Shown: positions 25,736 through 35,265, numbered from the stretch's first letter. The stretch is DNA of 41,794 nucleotides from Bacteroidales bacterium (GCA_003446015.1 DMBU01000077.1:1-41794); one strand, 5' to 3'. A program made the numbers and translations. Notes: generated by a model from the sequence alone, not told the origin.

Positions 25736-27028
25736 ATGGAAACAGAAGACTTATATCAAATTTTTCTTAAAAGTAAGAAAATAATCATTGACAGCAGAAA
25801 TGCAGAAGAGAATTCTTTGTTTTTTGCTCTTAAAGGAGAAACCTTTGATGGAAATGCGTATGCTAAAAGTGCATTAGATAAAGGATGTCCTTATGCCATA
25901 ATTGATAAGGAGGAATATGTTCAAGGGAGTAATTTTATTTTAGTTGAAAATGTTCTGAAATCTTTGCAATCATTAGCGAACTACCACAGAAAGCAATTAA
26001 ATATCCCAATTGTTGCAATAACTGGAACAAACGGAAAAACTACTACAAAAGAATTAGTGGCTAGTGTCTTAAGTAAAAAGTTTCATGTTTCATTTACGAA
26101 AGGGAATTTAAATAATCATATTGGTGTACCATTAACATTATTGTCTATGGATAATAATACTCAACTTGGGATTGTTGAGATGGGAGCTAATCATATAAAT
26201 GAAATTAAAACTTTATGTGAAATAGCCGAACCCGATTTCGGGATTATTACCAATATTGGGAAAGCCCATTTAGAAGGATTTGGATCATTTGAAAATATTA
26301 TAAAAGCTAAATCAGAATTATATGAGTATTTAAAAGCAAAAAATGGGAAAGTATTTTATAATTCAGGGAACAGTTTACTTAAAAGAATAGTAGAAGGGAT
26401 GAATTTAGATACTATTGCTTTTGGAAGTTTAAACTCCCCGGTTTATGGTGAAATTATATCTTCAGAACAATACCTTTCTTTAAAAATTAATTTGGGGGAC
26501 TTTGAAACAAAAATAAACACACAACTAATTGGCAATTACAATCTTGAAAATGTTCTTGCAGCATCTTGTATTGGGCATTATTATAATATTGAACCGGAAC
26601 TAATAGTATCTGCAATTGAGGAATATGTTCCAACAAATAACAGATCACAATTCTTAAAAACAACAAAGAACAATTTGTTTCTTGATGCTTATAACGCAAA
26701 TCCAACAAGCGTTGAGGCTGCAATAAAAAATTTTAGTCAAATGCCATCTAATGATAAGTGTATTATTTTAGGAGACATGCTTGAACTTGGAAGCGATTCA
26801 AGATTAGAACATCAAAAAATTTTAGATTTATTAAAAGAAAATAGATTTGATCAGATTTTTTTAATCGGGGAGATCTATTACTCATTAGAAAATGGAAATG
26901 ACATTTTAAAATTCAAAAATGTTGATGAGTTTAAAATTTGGCTGGAGAAGAACAATATTGTTAACTCAAACGTACTTATAAAAGGATCAAGAGGGATTCG
27001 ATTAGAAAAAATTGTAGAATTACTATAA
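25736..27028 (+). CDS. murF: UDP-MurNAc-tripeptide:D-alanyl-D-alanine ligase
   Basis: A 430-residue Mur ligase adding D-Ala-D-Ala to the UDP-MurNAc-tripeptide, the last cytoplasmic step of peptidoglycan precursor synthesis. Walker/P-loop GTNGKTTTKEL lies at about residues 97-107. The LGIVEMGANHINEIKTL, ITNIGKAHLEGFGS and LDAYNANPTSVEAAI words fit MurF. I start at 25736 and not at the ATG at 25712, because 25712 lies in the right arm of the gldJ terminator and the eight added residues are not family-like. The pyrophosphatase gene follows 6 bases after its stop. Confidence 0.94.
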   Translation: METEDLYQIFLKSKKIIIDSRNAEENSLFFALKGETFDGNAYAKSALDKGCPYAIIDKEEYVQGSNFILVENVLKSLQSLANYHRKQLNIPIVAITGTNGKTTTKELVASVLSKKFHVSFTKGNLNNHIGVPLTLLSMDNNTQLGIVEMGANHINEIKTLCEIAEPDFGIITNIGKAHLEGFGSFENIIKAKSELYEYLKAKNGKVFYNSGNSLLKRIVEGMNLDTIAFGSLNSPVYGEIISSEQYLSLKINLGDFETKINTQLIGNYNLENVLAASCIGHYYNIEPELIVSAIEEYVPTNNRSQFLKTTKNNLFLDAYNANPTSVEAAIKNFSQMPSNDKCIILGDMLELGSDSRLEHQKILDLLKENRFDQIFLIGEIYYSLENGNDILKFKNVDEFKIWLEKNNIVNSNVLIKGSRGIRLEKIVELL

Positions 27029-27034
27029 AAGACT

Positions 27035-27706
27035 ATGGGAAATAAAATAATGGACCCGATTGTTGGGAAGTTGATGGGATTGAGATACAAGTCGCACCCA
27101 TGGCATGGGGTTGAAGTAGGCAAGGAGGCACCCGATATCATAACCTGTTATATTGAAGTTGTGCCTACTGATACAGTTAAATACGAAGTAGATAAAGTAA
27201 GTGGATACCTTAAATTAGACAGACCACAAAAATATTCAAATGTAGTTCCGGCCTTATACGGTTTTATACCACAAACTTATTGTGGTGAGAGAGTTGCAAA
27301 GTATTGTGAAGAAAAAACAGAGAAAGAAGGAATTTTAGGAGATAAGGACCCTCTCGATATCTGTATCTTAACCGAAAAGGCTATTACACATGGTGACATT
27401 TTAGTTATAGCAAGGCCTATTGGAGGTTTTAGAATGCTTGATGGAAATGAGGCTGATGATAAAATTATTGCTGTACTGAATAATGATGCTGTTTATGGTG
27501 ATTATAAAGATATCTCTGATTGTCCGGAGCTGGTTATTGACAGACTAAAGCATTATTTCCTTACGTATAAAGATTTGCCAGGGAATAAAGCGAACACTGA
27601 AATAACTCACACATATGGAATCGAAGAAGCCCACGAAGTAATAAAAAGGTCGTTGGAAGATTACAATGAAAGATTCAATAATCTTGAAAATATGTTATCT
27701 ATTTAG
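27035..27706 (+). CDS. ppa: Inorganic pyrophosphatase (family I)
   Basis: A 223-residue cytoplasmic enzyme hydrolysing PPi to two phosphates and pulling biosynthetic reactions forward. The metal site Asp103-x-Asp105-x2-Asp108 is visible in GDKDPLDICIL, and the active-site region KYEVDKVSGYLKLDRPQKY precedes it. Somewhat longer than the 175-residue E. coli enzyme. It follows murF by 6 bases, and its last 8 bases overlap the end of the convergent glycosyltransferase gene, with no terminator visible between them. Confidence 0.94.
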   Translation: MGNKIMDPIVGKLMGLRYKSHPWHGVEVGKEAPDIITCYIEVVPTDTVKYEVDKVSGYLKLDRPQKYSNVVPALYGFIPQTYCGERVAKYCEEKTEKEGILGDKDPLDICILTEKAITHGDILVIARPIGGFRMLDGNEADDKIIAVLNNDAVYGDYKDISDCPELVIDRLKHYFLTYKDLPGNKANTEITHTYGIEEAHEVIKRSLEDYNERFNNLENMLSI

Positions 27707-28727
27707 TATGAAAATCTAACCTATCAAAAGTGTGTTTTTTTCGCAAAAAATAATCAAAAACAATACTTCTGGGATATATTTCTTTGTGATGATCAACTGC
27801 ACTTAAAAGCAGTTTTTTTCTTTTTACCTTTAATGATTTTAGAGACTTGTAAAAATGGATGTGAGCTTTTAATACAGCATTAAAGCTTGATATTGACAAC
27901 TTTAACAGAAAGATGTTTGCAGATAATCCATCCAATATCATTCTTGTAAATATTACAGGGAATAATTTCCCTTTTGGCAGGTTTTTATACAAAAGAAATA
28001 AATTATTCCTGTAATTCAGGTACAGTTTAAATGGACTATTGTTAGGCAAAGTTCCTCCACCAACATGATAAATTTCCGACCTGGGGTTTATAAGTATTTT
28101 ATAACCAAGATTTTTTAAACGCCAGCATAAATCTATCTCTTCCATATGGGCAAAGAAATCCTCGTCTAATCCACCAATGTTTTTATATAATTCGGCGCGA
28201 ACAATCATACAGGCTCCTGTTGCCCAAAAAACTTCTCTGATATTATCATACTGTTTATCGTCTTTTTCAACTGTATTTAATATTCTTCCTCTACAAAAAG
28301 GGTAACCGTATTTATCAATAAATCCGCCTGAAGCTCCGGCATATTCGAACTGTTCTTTATTATGGAATGCTTTAATTTTGGGCTGACAGGCTGCAATTAA
28401 TTTGTCGGAATCCATCAGTTCAACTAATGGAGAAAGCCAGTTTTCAGTAACTTCAATATCGGAGTTTAACAACACAAAATATTCTGCATCAATTTGTGCC
28501 AAAGCTCTATTATATCCTCCTGTAAAACCATAATTTTTATCAAAAAGGATTTGTTTTATAGCAGGGTAAGTTTTGGTTAAAAAATCAACAGAACCATCTT
28601 TAGAAGCATTATCTGCAATAATAACTTCTGTATTGGAGTCGGTTGTGTTTTTAATTAAGATTGGCAGAAACTTTTCTAAGAATTTCTTGCCATTCCAATT
28701 AAGAATTACAACTGCTGTTTTCATCAT
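27699..28727 (-). CDS. Glycosyltransferase family 2
   Basis: A 342-residue GT-A fold glycosyltransferase with the start TAVVILNWNGKKFLEKFLP, the nucleotide-binding word DNASKDGSVDFL, a D-type metal site in LLNSDIEV, and the acceptor-side GGLDEDFFAHMEEIDLCWRLKNLGYK and GGTLPNN. Overall this resembles rhamnosyl/WbbL-type transferases used in cell-surface glycans. Donor and acceptor are unknown. The neighbouring lipid A-type acyltransferase gene, 11 bases upstream, supports an envelope glycolipid role. Its stop (27699-27701) overlaps the 3' end of the pyrophosphatase gene. Confidence 0.9.
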   Translation of the reverse strand: MMKTAVVILNWNGKKFLEKFLPILIKNTTDSNTEVIIADNASKDGSVDFLTKTYPAIKQILFDKNYGFTGGYNRALAQIDAEYFVLLNSDIEVTENWLSPLVELMDSDKLIAACQPKIKAFHNKEQFEYAGASGGFIDKYGYPFCRGRILNTVEKDDKQYDNIREVFWATGACMIVRAELYKNIGGLDEDFFAHMEEIDLCWRLKNLGYKILINPRSEIYHVGGGTLPNNSPFKLYLNYRNNLFLLYKNLPKGKLFPVIFTRMILDGLSANIFLLKLSISSFNAVLKAHIHFYKSLKSLKVKRKKLLLSAVDHHKEIYPRSIVFDYFLRKKHTFDRLDFHTK

Positions 28728-28738
28728 TTGGTTAAAAT

Positions 28739-29629
28739 TTAGTGTAAAGGAGTTTCAGAATCTCTTTTATGTTTCCACCTTTTATGCGACCATAACCAAT
28801 ATTCCGGTTTTTCTTTGATTAAGTTTTCAAGAAATCGTACATGTGTTTCTGTTATTTCATGTTCTTTGCATTCTGATGTATCCTCAAAAAGCTGTTTTAT
28901 TTTTACTAAATATTTTCCTCGTCGAATCTTCTCTGAATAAATAAATATAATTGCAGAATTTAACTTTGTAGCAATTTTCTCAGGTCCAAGAAATATTGCC
29001 GTTTCCTGATTAAGGAAAGTAGTCCAGTAATGTCCGCCTTCTTTTGGGGGTCTTTGATCGGCAACTAAACCAAGAAAAGTTAAGGTGTTTTCTTTATTAT
29101 ATTTTAAAACGGTTTTATACGAATCTGCCATTGTAACCGGTATTGCATTAAATTTTTCGCGCATTTTGTAAAATTGTTTATCGAAAAATTTATTATTCAA
29201 CGGTTTATAAACACCAATCACCAAATGAGGAAGAATTTCTGGAAGTGTTAAATAAAGTTCCCAATTACTATAATGACCCGTTACGCCAATAATGCTTTTT
29301 TTATCATTAAAAAGTTTTTTTGGGATATCGGTTTTTTCATATTCAACCATTTGTAAAACTCTTTTTTTCGACATTTTTATCAATGCAATGTTCTCAACAA
29401 ATATGTCGCTTAAATGATGAAAGAATTTTTTAGCAATAAGCCGTATTTCTTTATCGGATTTTTCAGGAAAGGAGTTTCGAAGATTTTTATATACAACTTT
29501 TCTACGATATCCTATAATATAATATAATAGAACGTAAACAATATCGGCTAAACCATATAGAATAAAATGAGGAACTCTTCCCAGTAACCAGCTAAATGCA
29601 ATAAATAAATAAACCCCAATTCTTTTCAC
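28739..29629 (-). CDS. Lipid A acyltransferase-like protein (LpxL/HtrB family)
   Basis: A 296-residue membrane-bound acyltransferase. It has an N-terminal hydrophobic segment (about 4-40), the catalytic HX4E motif His119-Glu124 in GVTGHYSNWE, the DQRPPKEGGHYWTTFLN substrate loop, and the C-terminal PEYWLWSHKRWK word typical of LpxL/HtrB. It would add a secondary acyl chain to lipid A at the inner-membrane face, though related enzymes act on other lipids. It is followed 11 bases later by the GT2 gene and preceded by the inositol-phosphatase family gene, all on the minus strand. Confidence 0.9.
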   Translation of the reverse strand: MKRIGVYLFIAFSWLLGRVPHFILYGLADIVYVLLYYIIGYRRKVVYKNLRNSFPEKSDKEIRLIAKKFFHHLSDIFVENIALIKMSKKRVLQMVEYEKTDIPKKLFNDKKSIIGVTGHYSNWELYLTLPEILPHLVIGVYKPLNNKFFDKQFYKMREKFNAIPVTMADSYKTVLKYNKENTLTFLGLVADQRPPKEGGHYWTTFLNQETAIFLGPEKIATKLNSAIIFIYSEKIRRGKYLVKIKQLFEDTSECKEHEITETHVRFLENLIKEKPEYWLWSHKRWKHKRDSETPLH

Positions 29630-29642
29630 TAGTTGAATACTT

Positions 29643-30431
29643 TTAATTGTTCATGATTGTTTTTACTGTATCTAAAAACTCATTAAAAACCTTGTTATTA
29701 CAGGCAATGATCTCTTTTCCAAAAATATAATTATTTTCTCCCCTGAAATCCGAAATTAATCCTCCTGCTTGCTGAACAATAAATGCTCCCGCAGCAACAT
29801 CCCAGGGACTTAAACTATATTCATAAAAAGCTTCAAACCTGCCACATGCAACATATGCTAAGTCGGTTGCTGCGGAGCCTAATCTGCGCACTCCATGCGA
29901 ATTAGCCATAAAATGTTCCAAAGTTGTCATGAAGGGTTTAATTCTGTCATAATCGTAATAAGGGAATCCTGTTGCAATAAGACTATCTTTTACTTTTCCA
30001 ATTTCAGAAACTTTTATTTTTTTCCCATTTAAATATGCTCCACTATTTTCCCATGCATAAAAGCATTCGTTTAAGCTAAGCTCATGAACAACACCCAAAA
30101 TAACTTTGTCATTTTCCATCAAAGCTATGCTTATTGCATATGGAGACAGGCCGTGTATAAAGTTAGTCGTTCCATCCAGAGGATCAATAATCCAGTTGTA
30201 CATATCTCCTTTTTTGACCGATGTACCTTCTTCTGCTATAAATCCAGCTTCAGGAAGAATTTGTACTAATTTGTCTACAAGCTTTTGTTCTGCAGTTTTA
30301 TCAACATAAGTTACAAAATCATGAATGCCTTTAACCTCAATAGTTAAATTTTTGTCTTTTTCGTTTAAAATAAACTGACCAACCGATTTTGTTAGTTCAA
30401 TTACTTGCTTACAAATATTTTCGAGATTCAT
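29643..30431 (-). CDS. Inositol monophosphatase family protein (SuhB-like)
   Basis: A 262-residue metal-dependent phosphatase. Motif 1 Asp83-Pro-Leu-Asp86-Gly-Thr-Thr (DPLDGTTNF), the preceding AEEGTS glutamates (67-68) and WDVAAGAFIVQQAGG near the end give the standard metal-binding and substrate sites. The family includes inositol-1-phosphatase and SuhB; the substrate cannot be read. The start is set at the ATG at 30431; upstream in-frame residues do not resemble the family. It ends 14 bases before the acyltransferase gene starts. Confidence 0.91.
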   Translation of the reverse strand: MNLENICKQVIELTKSVGQFILNEKDKNLTIEVKGIHDFVTYVDKTAEQKLVDKLVQILPEAGFIAEEGTSVKKGDMYNWIIDPLDGTTNFIHGLSPYAISIALMENDKVILGVVHELSLNECFYAWENSGAYLNGKKIKVSEIGKVKDSLIATGFPYYDYDRIKPFMTTLEHFMANSHGVRRLGSAATDLAYVACGRFEAFYEYSLSPWDVAAGAFIVQQAGGLISDFRGENNYIFGKEIIACNNKVFNEFLDTVKTIMNN

Positions 30432-30496
30432 AGTTAGTTTTTTAATATTCAAATATAATAAACCATGCATTGCATACCTATATCTACAAGTATGTT

Positions 30497-31807
30497 TTAA
30501 CGCATTTTAACAATTACATTTCCGCTTTTCGAGACAGACTCAAGTTTTACTCTTTTAATATTGCCTATTAATGCTTTCTCAAATGCGGTCTCTACTTTAA
30601 TGTAATTGCCTGTAAATCCAAAGATTAAGTCATTCTTTTTATAAGCTTCAAATAGCACATCGGCTTCTTTACCCAGATTCTTTACATAAAAATTGTGTTG
30701 TTTTTCTTCAGCCAACTCATGCAGTTTTTTACTTCTTTTACTGATAATATTTTTAGGTATTTTATGATCAAAATTAGCCGACTTTGTATTTGAACGTTCA
30801 GAATAAGAAAAAACATGATAGAATGAAGCATCAAGTTCGGAAAGAAACTGATAAGTGTCATCAAAATCATCTTCAGTTTCTCCTGGAAATCCTACAATAA
30901 CATCAACTCCAATGAAAGCATCGTGCATTAGTTCTTTGATACGATCAACTCTTGATTTAAACAGGTCGCGATTATACCTGCGTTGCATTTTTGCAAGAAT
31001 CTTGTTACATCCTGATTGCAATGGAATGTGAAAATGATGTTGAACTTTTTTTGATTTTGAAACAAATTCAATAATCTCATCAGTAATAAGATTTGGTTCA
31101 ATAGAAGAAATGCGCACTCTTTCAATTCCACTTACTTTTTCCAATGCCTGAATTAAGTCGAAAAAAGATTCATTAGTAGATTTGCCAAAATCACCAATAT
31201 TAACACCGGTAAGAATAATCTCTTTTATTCCCGATTGAGCAATTTTTTTTGCTTCAAGTATCAGGTCTGAAATTTTTTTATTTCGGCTTTTACCTCTTGC
31301 TAATGGTATGGTGCAGTATGAACAAGAATAATCACAACCATCCTGAACTTTTAAAAATGAGCGGGTACGATCAGCTTCTGAATGTGATGAATCAAAATGA
31401 TCGATTTGTTCAATTTCGCAGGAATAGATCTCAGGAACTTCATTCTTTTTCAGGTTATTTAAATGATCAAGAATATTAAATTTTTCTTTAGTTCCCAAAA
31501 CCAGATCTACTCCTAGATTTGAAGCAATCTCTTCAGGTTTGAGTTGAGCATAACATCCAACAACTGCGATAAATGCATTAGGATTCTTAGTTTGAATCTT
31601 ATGAATAGCATGTCTGCATTTTTTATCGGCCTGTTCAGTAACCGAACAGGTATTAATAACATAGATATCAGCTTCAGAATTGAAGTTAACAATATCAAAC
31701 CCTTTTTCCTTAAAGTTTCTTGAAATGGTTGATGTCTCAGAAAAATTTAACTTGCAACCAAGCGTATGAAATGCGACTTTCTTCCCTTTATCCCCTGAAT
31801 ATTCCAT
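30497..31807 (-). CDS. mtaB: tRNA t6A37 methylthiotransferase MtaB-like
   Basis: A 436-residue radical-SAM enzyme that adds a methylthio group to t6A at position 37 of some tRNAs. The N-terminal UPF0004 domain has Cys18 (FHTLGCKLN), INTCSVTEQ and VVGCYAQ, the three ligands of the extra [4Fe-4S]. The radical-SAM triad is in DYSCSYCTIPLARG. A C-terminal TRAM-like domain (about 375-436) ends in KSGNVIVKMR. The GCKLN word and length favour MtaB over MiaB and RimO. It lies between the inositol-phosphatase gene (66 bases downstream) and the Ppx/GppA gene. Confidence 0.93.
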   Translation of the reverse strand: MEYSGDKGKKVAFHTLGCKLNFSETSTISRNFKEKGFDIVNFNSEADIYVINTCSVTEQADKKCRHAIHKIQTKNPNAFIAVVGCYAQLKPEEIASNLGVDLVLGTKEKFNILDHLNNLKKNEVPEIYSCEIEQIDHFDSSHSEADRTRSFLKVQDGCDYSCSYCTIPLARGKSRNKKISDLILEAKKIAQSGIKEIILTGVNIGDFGKSTNESFFDLIQALEKVSGIERVRISSIEPNLITDEIIEFVSKSKKVQHHFHIPLQSGCNKILAKMQRRYNRDLFKSRVDRIKELMHDAFIGVDVIVGFPGETEDDFDDTYQFLSELDASFYHVFSYSERSNTKSANFDHKIPKNIISKRSKKLHELAEEKQHNFYVKNLGKEADVLFEAYKKNDLIFGFTGNYIKVETAFEKALIGNIKRVKLESVSKSGNVIVKMR

Positions 31808-31847
31808 AAAAATTTATTTTCAGGAAGCAAAGTTATATTATTTAATT

Positions 31848-32747
31848 TTAATTACTCTTTTCAAGCTGATATTCCTTATAAATCTGCTTGATAATACCAT
31901 CTGCAATTCCAATTTTAGGAACAATAATTTCTTTTGCGTTTGACCAGCTTATAATGTTAAAAAGTAGCTCAGAGGCAGGAATTATAACATCGGCACGGTC
32001 TGGATTTAAACCTAGTACCTTTATTCTATCATCATAAGAATAAGATTTTATATAATTAAACACATCTTTTAATGCTTTTATTGGAAGTGGTTTTCCTTCT
32101 TTCTTTCCTGAAATTTTTAATAATTTATTAACGTTTCCACCGGATGCAATAATTTTTAACTTAGGATATTCTTTTTTAATATGATTTAGCCACATTTTTA
32201 GATTTTCAAATTCTGTTGGATTTACGATATCATTTAATAAACGTATAGTTCCAATATTAAAAGAGGTAGATGACACAACTTCTGAATTTGAAAAAAGAGA
32301 CATTTCAGTACTTCCACCTCCTATATCAACATATAGATAAGGTGTACTGTTTTGAAGTGGATCAATAATTCTATTGTTGTAAATAATTTCGGCTTCAGTT
32401 TTTCCGTCAATAATTTCAATGTCGATATTGGATTTTTCTTTAATGATTTTTACAACCTCATTTCCGTTACTCGCCTCACGCATTGCTGATGTAGCGCAAG
32501 CCCGGTAACGAATTACATCGTGAACATTCATTAAATGTTTAAACGCAATCATGGCATGAATAAGTTTTTCGAGCTTTTGATCACTTATTTTTCCACTAGT
32601 AAAAACTTCTGTTCCTAATCGAACAGGAACGCGAGTTATGGATGATTTTTTAAAAATTGCATGATCTCCATTCTCAATGATATTCGTAAATAATAAACGA
32701 ATGGCATTGGTTCCAATATCTATGGCTGCAAATTTAAGTAGTTCCAA
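31848..32747 (-). CDS. Exopolyphosphatase/GppA-family phosphatase
   Basis: A 299-residue ASKHA-fold protein with AAIDIGTNAIRLL (phosphate-1 motif, residues 8-18) and YLYVDIGGGSTEMSLF (phosphate-2). RACATSAMREASNG and IIASGGNVNKL follow. It lacks the C-terminal HD-type and further domains of longer Ppx proteins, so only the catalytic core is present. The family hydrolyses polyphosphate or pppGpp, and which one cannot be told. It starts 3 bases after the SixA-like gene stop, so the two phosphatases are one unit. Confidence 0.9.
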   Translation of the reverse strand: MELLKFAAIDIGTNAIRLLFTNIIENGDHAIFKKSSITRVPVRLGTEVFTSGKISDQKLEKLIHAMIAFKHLMNVHDVIRYRACATSAMREASNGNEVVKIIKEKSNIDIEIIDGKTEAEIIYNNRIIDPLQNSTPYLYVDIGGGSTEMSLFSNSEVVSSTSFNIGTIRLLNDIVNPTEFENLKMWLNHIKKEYPKLKIIASGGNVNKLLKISGKKEGKPLPIKALKDVFNYIKSYSYDDRIKVLGLNPDRADVIIPASELLFNIISWSNAKEIIVPKIGIADGIIKQIYKEYQLEKSN

Positions 32748-32750
32748 AAT

Positions 32751-33260
32751 CTATAAATTATAAGCGTTTTTAGGAAAATCAAAAGATGATTCAATAGGTT
32801 TTATTTCATTTATATTAAACCACGATTGAGTTTCAAATTTTAGTTTAACAATTCCGGTTGTAGGCATATTATCAATTTTTTCTTTTAAAAAATAATTTGC
32901 TAAATCGGTGAAAGTTGGGTTATGTCCAAAAATCATTACTGAATTATAAGAATTTTCGGTTCGTTTAATAATATCAAGGATTAAGTTAAATGATGCCATA
33001 TAAATAGCTTCTTGTATTACAATTTCATGATAAGGAAACTTGAAAGTTCTGGCAAAAATACTTGCCGTATGTAAGGCTCTGATAGCGGGGCTGGAAAGAA
33101 TTCGATCAGGCAAATTACCTTCAGATAAAATTCTATTAGCCATAGTATAAGCATCTTTTATTCCTCGTTCCTTTAATGGGCGATCAATATCAGGAACCTC
33201 ACCATAATCCCATTCCGATTTTCCATGACGTACAATATATAATTGCTTAATAGAATTCAT
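32751..33260 (-). CDS. SixA-like histidine phosphatase
   Basis: A 169-residue member of the histidine (RHG) phosphatase family: catalytic LYIVRHGKSEWD at residues 7-18, PLKERG, ILSSPAIRALHTA, and the second His in MIFGHNPTFTDLAN. SixA acts on phosphohistidine of phosphotransfer proteins in E. coli; a target here is unknown. It precedes the Ppx/GppA gene by 3 bases and is part of the minus-strand run from PhoH. Confidence 0.9.
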   Translation of the reverse strand: MNSIKQLYIVRHGKSEWDYGEVPDIDRPLKERGIKDAYTMANRILSEGNLPDRILSSPAIRALHTASIFARTFKFPYHEIVIQEAIYMASFNLILDIIKRTENSYNSVMIFGHNPTFTDLANYFLKEKIDNMPTTGIVKLKFETQSWFNINEIKPIESSFDFPKNAYNL

Positions 33261-33323
33261 AACACAATTTATATTTATTAATGACCTATAAAATTAATCT
33301 ATTCACTATTCACCAATCACCAC

Positions 33324-34652
33324 TTAAAGTAAATCACTTGCTAATTCTGCCAGATAACTTCTTTCTCCCTTAACCAGATTAACATGGGCAAAAATATCCT
33401 GTCCTTTCATTCTGTCGGCAAGATAACTTAATCCGTTGGATTTTAAATCCAAATAAGGAGAATCAATTTGGTGAATATCGCCCGTAAAAATTATTTTTGT
33501 TCCTTCGCCAGCGCGTGTAATTATTGTTTTTACTTCGTGAGGAGTAAGGTTTTGAGCCTCATCGACAATGAAAAATACGTTTGATAAACTACGACCACGA
33601 ATATATGCAAGAGGACTTATTACTAACTTTTCCGCTTTTTGCATGTCTTCTATTTGCATGTATTCTTTACTTTGTAACTTAAACTGGTTTTTTATAACCG
33701 ATAAGTTGTCAAATAAAGGTTGCATATAGGGTAATATCTTTTCTTTAACATCACCGGGTAAGAATCCCAAGTCTCTGTTAGCCAAAGCAACTATTGGACG
33801 TGCCAAAAGAATTTGATTAAATTTCTTTTCCTGGTGTAAGGCTGCAGCCAACGCCAATAATGTTTTCCCTGTTCCGGCTTTTCCGGTGAGTGCTATAAGT
33901 TGTATTTCAGGTCTTGTTAAAGCATCAATCGAAAAAGTTTGTTCAGCATTTCTTGGATCAATACCATAAGTCTTGTGTTTCTCAACTCTTTGCAGTAGTT
34001 TACTAAAAGGATCGTAATGAGCCAATGCAGATGATTTCTGGCCTTTAAGAATATAGTACTGATGTGGTTGAGGATTTAATTTAAATTTAAACTCCTTAAT
34101 TGGAATTCCTTCATAAGATTCATAGAATTTGGAAATGAGCAGATCGTCAACGTTATCAAGAGTCTCAATATCTTTATGGATGGTTTCAATATCTGTAATC
34201 TGATCATTTTTATAATCCTGAGCAAGAATCCCAAGCGATTTTGCTTTCATCCTTAGATTTATATCCTTACTTACCAGAATAACCTCTTGTCCATTCTTTT
34301 TTACTTTTACATCTTCGGCAATCGCAAGAATTCGATGATCAGGTGTGGGTTCTGGAAATGACTCTTTTAGTTTCTCAGAATAGGGTTTGCCTGTCTCAAT
34401 GGATAACTTACCGAGTCCTTTACCTAAAGAAATGCCACCATTAAAAAGATTATCACCCGATAGTTTATCTAACTCACGCGTAAATTCTCTTGCATGAAAA
34501 TTAATTTGACTGTCACCTTTTTTTAGATGATCAAGTTCTTCAAGCACAACGATTGGTAATACAATATCGTTTTCCTGAAATTTATATAAACAATTAAAAT
34601 CGTGAAGAATAACATTGGTATCGATAACAAATACTTTTTTAGTTTTTTTCAT
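33324..34652 (-). CDS. PIN-PhoH fusion ATPase
   Basis: A 442-residue protein with an N-terminal PIN nuclease domain (acidic residues Asp11, Glu38/39, Asp105 and Asp130 in the usual places) fused to a PhoH ATPase. Walker A GKAGTGKT lies at 257-264, followed by ARPIVALANRDLGFLPGD and Walker B FIVDEAQNLTPHE. PIN-PhoH (PhoH2) proteins from other bacteria have been reported to unwind and cut RNA, so a role in RNA turnover is likely but not shown here. A short spacer separates it from the SixA gene. It diverges from the nitroreductase gene. Confidence 0.93.
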   Translation of the reverse strand: MKKTKKVFVIDTNVILHDFNCLYKFQENDIVLPIVVLEELDHLKKGDSQINFHAREFTRELDKLSGDNLFNGGISLGKGLGKLSIETGKPYSEKLKESFPEPTPDHRILAIAEDVKVKKNGQEVILVSKDINLRMKAKSLGILAQDYKNDQITDIETIHKDIETLDNVDDLLISKFYESYEGIPIKEFKFKLNPQPHQYYILKGQKSSALAHYDPFSKLLQRVEKHKTYGIDPRNAEQTFSIDALTRPEIQLIALTGKAGTGKTLLALAAALHQEKKFNQILLARPIVALANRDLGFLPGDVKEKILPYMQPLFDNLSVIKNQFKLQSKEYMQIEDMQKAEKLVISPLAYIRGRSLSNVFFIVDEAQNLTPHEVKTIITRAGEGTKIIFTGDIHQIDSPYLDLKSNGLSYLADRMKGQDIFAHVNLVKGERSYLAELASDLL

Positions 34653-34713
34653 AAGATTTTATTTTTAGTCAGAAGTATACATGTTAATTTTATTCTTACT
34701 AAAATAATATATT

Positions 34714-34721
34714 TATTTTTG
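34714..34721 (+). promoter_or_regulatory. Candidate -7 box for the nitroreductase gene
   Basis: TATTTTTG at 34714-34721 fits the Bacteroidota -7 word TAnnTTTG and lies 28 bases before the nitroreductase ATG in the divergent spacer. No convincing -33 box is seen. Confidence 0.35.
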
Positions 34722-34748
34722 AAAAAACTACATAAATACTGAATTATT

Positions 34749-35258
34749 ATGAATATTATCGAAGGGATTCTTACACGCAGAAGTATTAGAAAATATACAA
34801 AACAGGAGGTCGCAAGTAATCAGGTTGATACGTTAATTAAAGCAGGAATGTATGCTCCTTCGGCTAGTAATCAACAACCCCGGCATTTTATTGTAATTAA
34901 TGAAAGCGATATTTTAAATAAAATTGCAGAGGTACATCCCTATGCAAAGATGCTAAAACAGGCACAGTTAGCTATTTTGGTTTGTGGAGATATAAATCTT
35001 GAACTAAGTAAAGATTATTGGGTTGTAGATTGCTCGGCAGCAACACAAAATATTTTGTTGGCTGCTCATGAACTGGGTCTTGGAGCAGTTTGGTTGGGGA
35101 TACATCCACGAGAAGAACGCAAGAGTGAAATACGAAATATTTTTAAACTACCCGAAAATATTCAACCAATGTCTTTAATTTCAATAGGATATCCCGCCGA
35201 AGAAAAAGAAATGCCTGAGAGATTTAAACCAGAAAGAATTCATTATAATGCATGGTAA
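34749..35258 (+). CDS. Nitroreductase family FMN oxidoreductase
   Basis: A 169-residue small nitroreductase: GILTRRSIRKYTKQEV at the start (FMN phosphate contacts), APSASNQQPRHFIVI, the CSAATQNILLAAHELGLGAVWLGIHP helix-turn, and SLISIGYPAEEKEMPER near the end. Expected to be an FMN-dependent NAD(P)H oxidoreductase in the cytoplasm. The natural substrate is not predictable. folC begins 35 bases after its stop, behind a TAATTTTG box and a small hairpin, so the two may be separately transcribed. Confidence 0.92.
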   Translation: MNIIEGILTRRSIRKYTKQEVASNQVDTLIKAGMYAPSASNQQPRHFIVINESDILNKIAEVHPYAKMLKQAQLAILVCGDINLELSKDYWVVDCSAATQNILLAAHELGLGAVWLGIHPREERKSEIRNIFKLPENIQPMSLISIGYPAEEKEMPERFKPERIHYNAW

Positions 35259-35265
35259 TTTTAGT

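Noticed and set aside
27699..27706. The 8-base 3' overlap of pyrophosphatase and glycosyltransferase genes as a regulatory overlap.
   Set aside because: Short convergent overlaps are common in compact genomes and nothing else supports a function.
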